64,000 bases of DNA from Stygiobacter electus. GTDB lineage: Bacteria; Bacteroidota; Ignavibacteria; Ignavibacteriales; Melioribacteraceae. Made by a program: the position numbers and the translations under genes. A model generated the notes under the pieces. The model saw nothing but the letters and a program-made list of their open reading frames with translations. It did not search any database and was not told the origin of the DNA. The stretch lies in contig JARGDL010000002.1 of NCBI GenBank assembly GCA_029210465.1, positions 186,001-250,000 of the forward strand. The letters run 5' to 3'. Below are positions 58,796-64,000 of this stretch, piece by piece. Position 1 is the first letter of the stretch; each line of letters starts with the position of its first letter.

Positions 58796-59269
58796 ATGAA
58801 ATTTACATTTACAGAAGAAAATTTAAAAAAAATTGAAGCAATTAGAAAAAAATATCCAACTTCTCTTGCTGCTGTAATGCCTGTAATTTATATAGCACAA
58901 GAACAAAATGGTTACATTAGCGAAGAAGTTATGGAAGAAATTGCAAATGTCCTTAGCATTGATAAAGTTAATGTGTTGAGTGTTGTTACATTTTACACAA
59001 TGTATCATACAAAACCAATGGGAAAATATCATGTCCAGGTTTGCACAAATGTTTCATGTATATTACGTGGAGCTTATGAAATTTTTGATTCGGTAAAAAA
59101 GAAACTTGGTATTGATCACATGCAAGTAACTGAAGATGGAAAATTTTCTCTTGAAGAAGTTGAATGTATGGGCGCTTGTGGCGGTGCACCAATGATTGCA
59201 ATCAATGAAGATTATTTTGAAAATCTAACTAAAGAAAAAGTAGAAGAAATATTGGATTCCTTAAAGTGA
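58796..59269 (+). CDS. nuoE: NADH-quinone oxidoreductase subunit E
   Basis: The 24-kDa-type subunit holding the [2Fe-2S] cluster N1a. Ligands are Cys83, Cys88, Cys124 and Cys128 (CTNVSC and CMGAC motifs). The 157-residue length is typical. Its stop overlaps the nuoF start (TGATG). Presence of E and F shows that this complex I accepts NADH, unlike the E/F/G-less type of green sulphur bacteria. Confidence 0.97.
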   Translation: MKFTFTEENLKKIEAIRKKYPTSLAAVMPVIYIAQEQNGYISEEVMEEIANVLSIDKVNVLSVVTFYTMYHTKPMGKYHVQVCTNVSCILRGAYEIFDSVKKKLGIDHMQVTEDGKFSLEEVECMGACGGAPMIAINEDYFENLTKEKVEEILDSLK

Positions 59270-60594
59270 TGGAAAGAATTGTTTTACCTCAAATCGAAAA
59301 TTTAAATCAGATTGATGTTTATTTAGCTAATCAAGGTTTTGAAGCTGCTAAAAAAGCATTTACTCTTTCTTCAGATGATATTATTGATCAAGTTAAAAAA
59401 TCTGGCTTGCGTGGTCGTGGTGGTGCTGCATTTTTAACTGGATTAAAATGGAGCTTCATGCCAAAGTCAAATGATAAACCAAAATACCTTTGTATTAATG
59501 GTGATGAAAGTGAGCCTGGTTCATTTAAAGATAGACAAATTTTTGAATTCAATCCCTTCCAATTAATTGAAGGGGCTATTATTACTTGTTATGCTATTGG
59601 TGCTAAAGTTGCATATTTATATATTCGTGGTGAATATCATAAATGGATTAAGTTGATGCAAAATGCTGTTGATGTTTCTTATGAACGTGGATTTCTTGGC
59701 GAAAAAATGAAAGAAACATTCGGGACAAATTTCAGTTGTGAGTTGTTTATTCACAAAGGTGCAGGTGCTTACATTTGTGGTGAAGAATCTTCTTTAATGA
59801 ATTCGATTGAAGGTAAAAGAGGTTACCCAAGAGTCAAACCACCTTTTCCTGCTCAATTTGGTTTGTGGGGTAATCCAACAACAATTAATAATGTGGAGAC
59901 AATAACTAACATTCCACCAATTATTCGAAATGGTTGGGAGTGGTTTTCAAAAATTGGGGCTCCAAAACATCCAGGTACAATATTGTTTGGTGTTAGCGGG
60001 CATGTTAACAGACCTGGAGTTTATGAATTACCAAGTGGAACTTTGTTAATTGAAATTATTGATAAGTATGCTGGTGGTGTTATTGGTGGTAAAAAAATTA
60101 AGTGTGTAATTCCTGGTGGTTCTTCTATGCCTCCTTTAAGAGGTGATCAACTTGAAGGTGTAAGAATGGATGCTGAATCATTAAAAGAAGCTGGTTCGGC
60201 TATTGGTACCGGTGGAATTATGGTAATGGATGAGGATACAAATTTATTAGATGTTTTAATTAGGATTTCACATTTTTATCATCATGAAAGTTGTGGACAA
60301 TGTACTCCTTGCCGTGAAGGTACTGGTTGGATGGAAAAAACATTAAAAAGAATAAAAGCTGGCTTAGGTACTTCAAAGGATTTAGATTTATTATGCGATG
60401 TAGCAAGTCATATTGAAGGTAATACTATTTGCGCTTTGGGCGATGCTGCTGCATGGCCTGTTAAATTTATGATTACTCGTTTTCGTGATGAGTTTGAAAA
60501 ATATGTTAATAATAATGTTCAAATTCCGGTTCCAAATAAAGTTCACTCAATGAGAAATACTGCTATCCCACTTGCAAACCTGGAAAAGAATTAA
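59269..60594 (+). CDS. nuoF: NADH-quinone oxidoreductase subunit F
   Basis: The NADH- and FMN-binding subunit. It shows GRGGAAFLTGLKW (about 49-61), the FMN-region motif GAGAYICGEESSL, and the four [4Fe-4S] ligands Cys342, Cys345, Cys348 and Cys388. The ATG at 59269 gives 441 residues; a GTG one codon upstream is the alternative. nuoG is not downstream: a gap of about 120 bases leads to an unrelated regulator. Confidence 0.96.
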   Translation: MERIVLPQIENLNQIDVYLANQGFEAAKKAFTLSSDDIIDQVKKSGLRGRGGAAFLTGLKWSFMPKSNDKPKYLCINGDESEPGSFKDRQIFEFNPFQLIEGAIITCYAIGAKVAYLYIRGEYHKWIKLMQNAVDVSYERGFLGEKMKETFGTNFSCELFIHKGAGAYICGEESSLMNSIEGKRGYPRVKPPFPAQFGLWGNPTTINNVETITNIPPIIRNGWEWFSKIGAPKHPGTILFGVSGHVNRPGVYELPSGTLLIEIIDKYAGGVIGGKKIKCVIPGGSSMPPLRGDQLEGVRMDAESLKEAGSAIGTGGIMVMDEDTNLLDVLIRISHFYHHESCGQCTPCREGTGWMEKTLKRIKAGLGTSKDLDLLCDVASHIEGNTICALGDAAAWPVKFMITRFRDEFEKYVNNNVQIPVPNKVHSMRNTAIPLANLEKN

Positions 60595-60712
60595 AAATTC
60601 TATTTTTAGGTTTCCGCCATCTAATTTGTTATAGATCAATTTTGTTGATTAAACTTATCTTTATTATTACCGATAATATTTATAGAAAATTAATTTTTAT
60701 TTAGGACACGTA

Positions 60713-61882
60713 ATGATAAAAATTCTCTTTATAGTTAATGACGAAAAAATTAAAAAAACTATTAATCAGTATTTAATTCCTTCAGATAAAATAGATTTTT
60801 CAATTACTGATGATTTTGATCAAGCTGAATCTTTTCTTCAAGAAAGTAATGTTTCAATAATCTTTTCTCAGTTTACATCAAAATTTGACGGATTGAATTT
60901 TTTAAAGAGAGTTCAAGTAATTCATCCAGATATTTATAGAATCTTAATTTCTGATGAGACTACAAAAAGTAAAATTCCAACCGTAATTAATCATGTTCAT
61001 AAAGTATTAAGATTTCCATTTAATGAAATTGATTTGCTTAGTTTAATTAAACATTTTACCCAGCTTTCAAAATATGAATTGACACCAGAATTGATTAATA
61101 AAATTAATGGAATGGGAACGGTTCCAGTTTTACCTGATATTTATTTGCGGCTTGAACGCGAATTGATGAAAAACGAAGTTTCAATTTCCCGTGTTTCAGA
61201 TATAATTGGACTTGATTCTTATATTACTGGTCAAATTATGAGAATAGTTTATTCCTCTTTCTATAATATTTCATCTAATACTTTAAGTGTTTTGCATGCA
61301 ATAAATTTTTTAGGATTAGATATTGTTAAAAATTTAGTTTTATATATTAAAGTGTTTACAATTAAAAATGTAAAACCTTATACAGCTGAACATCTTAAAA
61401 AACTAAGAACTCATTCTATAAAAGTTGCAAAATTATCCAAAGCAATTATGAACTCTGAGTTTGCAGATAGAGAATTACATGATGCGGCTTTTACGGCTGG
61501 ATTACTTCATGATATTGGTAAAGTTGTGCTGATACATTTTAATGATAAGCATTTGGTTGAGCAAGATTTTGATGAAAATTCAGAATTTAATTTATTACAA
61601 AATGAAGAAGAATATTTTGGTGTAAACCATATAAAAGTAGGTTCTTATTTGTTACATATTTGGAATTTCCCAAATAAACTTGTTGAGGCTGTATCAAATC
61701 ACCATAGGAAAAATATCTTGAACAAAGATAGTTTTGATTTATCGCAGTCTGTTTTTATTGCTAATTCGTTGATCAATAACATTCAAGAAAATATAGATGC
61801 AATAAAAGATGTTTATGGCGAAGAGAAATTAAATTTCTGGAAAGAATTGATTCCGAATGGTGAAGTAGTTCAATCCAATTAA
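60713..61882 (+). CDS. HDOD-domain protein with degenerate receiver domain
   Basis: A 389-residue signalling protein. Residues 1-115 have the fold pattern of a response-regulator receiver (VNDE at the acidic pocket), but the phosphorylatable Asp position reads IIFSQFTSK, with Ser/Gln instead. The conserved Lys position appears as RFPF. Residues 125-320 form an HDOD domain with LPDIYLRLE and LLHDIGKVVLIHF, retaining the HD pair. The start codon follows TTAGGACACGTA. It is a stand-alone gene between nuoF and the TonB remnant; its partner is unknown. Confidence 0.83.
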   Translation: MIKILFIVNDEKIKKTINQYLIPSDKIDFSITDDFDQAESFLQESNVSIIFSQFTSKFDGLNFLKRVQVIHPDIYRILISDETTKSKIPTVINHVHKVLRFPFNEIDLLSLIKHFTQLSKYELTPELINKINGMGTVPVLPDIYLRLERELMKNEVSISRVSDIIGLDSYITGQIMRIVYSSFYNISSNTLSVLHAINFLGLDIVKNLVLYIKVFTIKNVKPYTAEHLKKLRTHSIKVAKLSKAIMNSEFADRELHDAAFTAGLLHDIGKVVLIHFNDKHLVEQDFDENSEFNLLQNEEEYFGVNHIKVGSYLLHIWNFPNKLVEAVSNHHRKNILNKDSFDLSQSVFIANSLINNIQENIDAIKDVYGEEKLNFWKELIPNGEVVQSN

Positions 61883-61900
61883 AATTAAACCTTTCTTATT

Positions 61901-61929
61901 ATATTTGACAAAAAAATAAAGTCAAATAT
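61901..61929 (+). other. Hairpin over the start of the TonB-receptor remnant
   Basis: ATATTTGAC (61901-61909) pairs perfectly with GTCAAATAT (61921-61929) around an 11-base A-rich loop. The right arm covers the ATG of the pseudogene at 61928, so the structure could mask its start. TATATTTG at 61900-61907 also resembles a -7 promoter element, without a matching -33 element. Confidence 0.4.
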
Positions 61930-62377
61930 GGATAAGATATTTCTTTTATTATTATACACCGTTACAATCTTACCTCAATCTAATTCGAAAAAAGATACTT
62001 TAACTTACCAACTTAATCAAGTTGTAATAACTGCAACACGTTACACCGAGAATTTAATGGAAATTCCATATGCAGTTTCATTGATTTCAAAAGATGCTTT
62101 TATGATTAATAGGTCATTAGGAGTAGATGAATTACTTAAAAATGTACCCGGTGTTTTGTCACAATCGCGAGCAGGAAATTAAGATATTTGATTAGTAATT
62201 AGAGGTTTTGGCGCTCGTGGTGCTGGTGATAGAAGCAATTATGGAACAACACGTGGAATTAAAATTTTACAAAATGGAATTCCCGAAACAGAACCAGATG
62301 GAAGAACATCATTTGATCTTATTGATGTTTCTCTTTTATCTTTTAGAATTAATGAGATTTGCATTTTGATTCAATAA
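61928..62377 (+). pseudogene. TonB-dependent receptor remnant (plug domain with two in-frame stops)
   Basis: The frame begins with a signal-like segment and a plug-domain start (QLNQVVITATRYTENLMEIP, DELLKNVPGVLSQSRAGN). It is interrupted by TAA at 62180 and TGA at 62192, then continues in the same frame with VIRGFGARGAGDRSNYGTTR and GIPETEPDGRTSFDL up to TAA at 62375. The two stops fit C-to-T changes of CAA (Gln) and CGA (Arg). The beta-barrel of some 500 residues is missing. A ferric-siderophore or cobalamin receptor has decayed here. Confidence 0.88.
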
Positions 62378-62409
62378 GAACCTAATCATCATACCCAATA
62401 ATTAATTTA

Positions 62410-62429
62410 TTCAATTCAATTCAATTCAA
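62410..62429 (+). repeat. Short TTCAA pentanucleotide repeat
   Basis: Four nearly perfect tandem copies of TTCAA lie behind the TonB remnant, in non-coding AT-rich sequence. The stretch 62430-62490 reads as a possible short C-terminal fragment (YTDSVKINLDIINYDLYYL then stop), which could be a further remnant, but this is too short to assign. Confidence 0.6.
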
Positions 62430-62497
62430 AATATACAGACTCAGTTAAAATTAATCTCGATATTATTAATTATGATTTATACTATCTTTAATCGGGA

Positions 62498-62530
62498 TTG
62501 CTCAAAATTATTATTTTAATTTTAGTTTTG
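62498..62530 (+). promoter_or_regulatory. Candidate promoter for ggt
   Basis: TTG (62498-62500) and TAGTTTTG (62523-62530, TAnnTTTG) are separated by 22 bases, slightly more than the 20-base spacing of the other two promoters. The transcript would start about 29 bases before the ggt ATG. Weak support in AT-rich DNA. Confidence 0.4.
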
Positions 62531-62565
62531 ATTTATAGCTTTATTTTGTAAATTAATTTTAAAAA

Positions 62566-64000
62566 ATGAAAAAGATGAAAAAGTATTTTATATTAGTATT
62601 AATCTTCATATCAATAAATAATGTTGTTTTACTTGCTCAATATCCACTTACTGCACGTGCAAAAAATGGAATGGTTGTTTCTGCAAATCAATTAGCTTCG
62701 GAAGTTGGGATTCAAATTCTTAAAAAAGGTGGAAATGCAATTGATGCTGCAGTTGCAACTGGTTTTGCACTTGCTGTAACTTATCCTTTTGCTGGTAACA
62801 TTGGCGGCGGTGGATTTATGGTTATACAATTTGAAAATGGAAAAAACACAGCAATAGATTTTCGTGAAAAAGCACCCCTCACCGCACATCGTGATATGTA
62901 TTTAGATGAAAAAGGGAATTACATTCCATCACTTAGTCAGGAAGGAGCTACATCTGTTGCCGTCCCTGGTTCTGTTGCTGGATTAATTTATGCTCTTGAA
63001 AAATATGGTACAAAATCTTTATCAGAAGTTATTCAACCTGCAATTGAACTTGCTAAAAAAGGATGGAAATTAGATTATCGTACCGCTCAATCATTTAATG
63101 CAAATAAAAAAGAATTTGAAAAATATTCATCATCCAAAAAAATTTTTGTAAAAGATAAACCATGGAAAGAAGGTGATTTATTTGTTCAAAAAGATTTAGC
63201 TAAAACTTTAGAGGTTATTAAAAAAAATGGGAAGAGTGGTTTTTATAAAGGCAAAGTTGCTGATCTTTTAATTAATCAAATAAATTCACTCGGTGGTAAA
63301 ATTTCTCAGAAAGATTTAGACTTATATAATGTTGTTGAGAAAGAACCTGTAAAAGGTACATATAAAGGTTACGAAATTTTATCAATGCCACCATCAAGTT
63401 CTGGTGGAATAGCTTTAATAGAAATACTTAATATTCTTGAAAATTTTAAAATTGATAAAGATGAATGGGGAAGTAGTGAATACATTCACAAACTTGTTGA
63501 AGCTATGAAATATGCTTACGCTGATCGTGCAGAATATTTAGGTGATGATAAATTTTATAGCGTACCTCAAAAAATTTTAACTTCGAAAGAATATGCTAAA
63601 ATAATTTCTGAAAAAATAAAACAGAATTTTGGTAAAGCTGTACCTTCGAACGAAATTGATAGAAGTATTTTGAAAAACTTTAAAGAAAGTAATGAAACAA
63701 CTCATTATTCAGTTATAGATAAATATGGAAATGCTGTTAGTGTAACAACAACAATTAACTCTGCCTACGGTTCAAAAATTGTAGTTGAAGATGCCGGATT
63801 TTTACTCAACAATGAAATGGATGATTTCTCTGCAAAACCAGGAGAAGCAAATCAATTTGGATTAGTAGGAAACGAAGCCAATTCAATTCAACCTCAAAAA
63901 AGACCACTCAGTTCTATGACTCCAACTATTGTTTTAAAAAATGGTAAACCATACATAGTTATTGGTTCGCCAGGTGGTTCTCGCATTATTACAACTGTCC
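62566..64000 (+). CDS. ggt: Gamma-glutamyltransferase, 3' end outside the window
   Basis: Hydrolyses or transfers the gamma-glutamyl group of glutathione and related compounds in the periplasm; an Ntn-hydrolase cleaved by itself into two subunits. The open frame runs 478 codons to the window edge with no stop. A signal peptide (about 1-25, ending VVLLAQ) is followed by the large-subunit motif GGNAIDAAVATGFAL and GGGGFMV. The nucleophile is Thr378 in ETTHYSVID, and SPGGSRI near the edge is the oxyanion-side motif. The ATG at 62566 is preferred over the one at 62575 because it is first. Confidence 0.95.
   Translation, partial: MKKMKKYFILVLIFISINNVVLLAQYPLTARAKNGMVVSANQLASEVGIQILKKGGNAIDAAVATGFALAVTYPFAGNIGGGGFMVIQFENGKNTAIDFREKAPLTAHRDMYLDEKGNYIPSLSQEGATSVAVPGSVAGLIYALEKYGTKSLSEVIQPAIELAKKGWKLDYRTAQSFNANKKEFEKYSSSKKIFVKDKPWKEGDLFVQKDLAKTLEVIKKNGKSGFYKGKVADLLINQINSLGGKISQKDLDLYNVVEKEPVKGTYKGYEILSMPPSSSGGIALIEILNILENFKIDKDEWGSSEYIHKLVEAMKYAYADRAEYLGDDKFYSVPQKILTSKEYAKIISEKIKQNFGKAVPSNEIDRSILKNFKESNETTHYSVIDKYGNAVSVTTTINSAYGSKIVVEDAGFLLNNEMDDFSAKPGEANQFGLVGNEANSIQPQKRPLSSMTPTIVLKNGKPYIVIGSPGGSRIITTV

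Noticed and set aside
62692..62889. Reverse-strand open frame within ggt
   Set aside because: It is antisense to conserved gamma-glutamyltransferase sequence and has no support of its own.

Overview
The window is AT-rich, gene-dense DNA, and every gene in it lies on the + strand. Several signs point to the Bacteroidota/Chlorobi/Ignavibacteria branch, and most likely an Ignavibacteria-like organism (inference). These are a short primary sigma factor of about 284 residues without region 1.1, two promoters of the Bacteroidota form TTG-N20-TAnnTTTG, a LysW-type lysine pathway, many lipoproteins, and a TonB-receptor remnant.

Positions 1-30280 hold one uninterrupted transcription/translation supercluster: nusG, rplKAJL, rpoBC, the str genes (rpsL, rpsG, fusA, tuf), then the complete S10-spc-alpha series from rpsJ to rplQ with secY, map, infA, rpmJ and rpoA. 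It is punctuated by an L10-type leader, a double hairpin before rpoB, a promoter before rpsL, a hairpin after tuf and a strong terminator after rplQ. A tRNA-Gln(UUG) gene sits inside the spc segment between rplR and rpsE. L5 and L17 carry unusual charged tails.

Positions 30302-41390 are mixed housekeeping: engB, a membrane GAF sensor with a degenerate GGDEF domain, deoB, a small antitoxin-like ORF with a PIN-domain protein, two tandem EutN/CcmL microcompartment vertex proteins, the primary sigma factor, an NlpC/P60 lipoprotein, fumC, three unrecognised ORFs and a long-chain acyl-CoA synthetase closed by a perfect 16-bp terminator.

Positions 41470-49854 hold metG and an envelope block: three consecutive SurA/parvulin-type foldases, a MoxR ATPase and an M23 peptidase lipoprotein.

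Positions 49916-56063 hold a carrier-protein lysine cluster: lysW, a homocitrate-synthase-type gene, lysX, lysY, a class-II glutamine-amidotransferase-like gene, lysZ and lysJ. Two features stand out. The carrier LysW ends in Gln (EDWGQ) instead of the expected EDWGE, and the amidotransferase-like hydrolase overlaps lysZ. Together they suggest a Pup/Dop-like deamidation step that activates the carrier, or an alternative product-release step. This is the best candidate in the window for an undescribed system, but it remains a hypothesis.

Positions 56156-60594 carry nuoABCDEF only; nuoG-N are not here. The window ends with an HDOD protein that has a degenerate receiver domain, a decayed TonB-receptor pseudogene, and the start of a gamma-glutamyltransferase gene cut by the window edge. 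No rRNA, insertion sequence or CRISPR array was seen. Apart from the gene-bearing stretches described, no gap longer than 300 bases exists.
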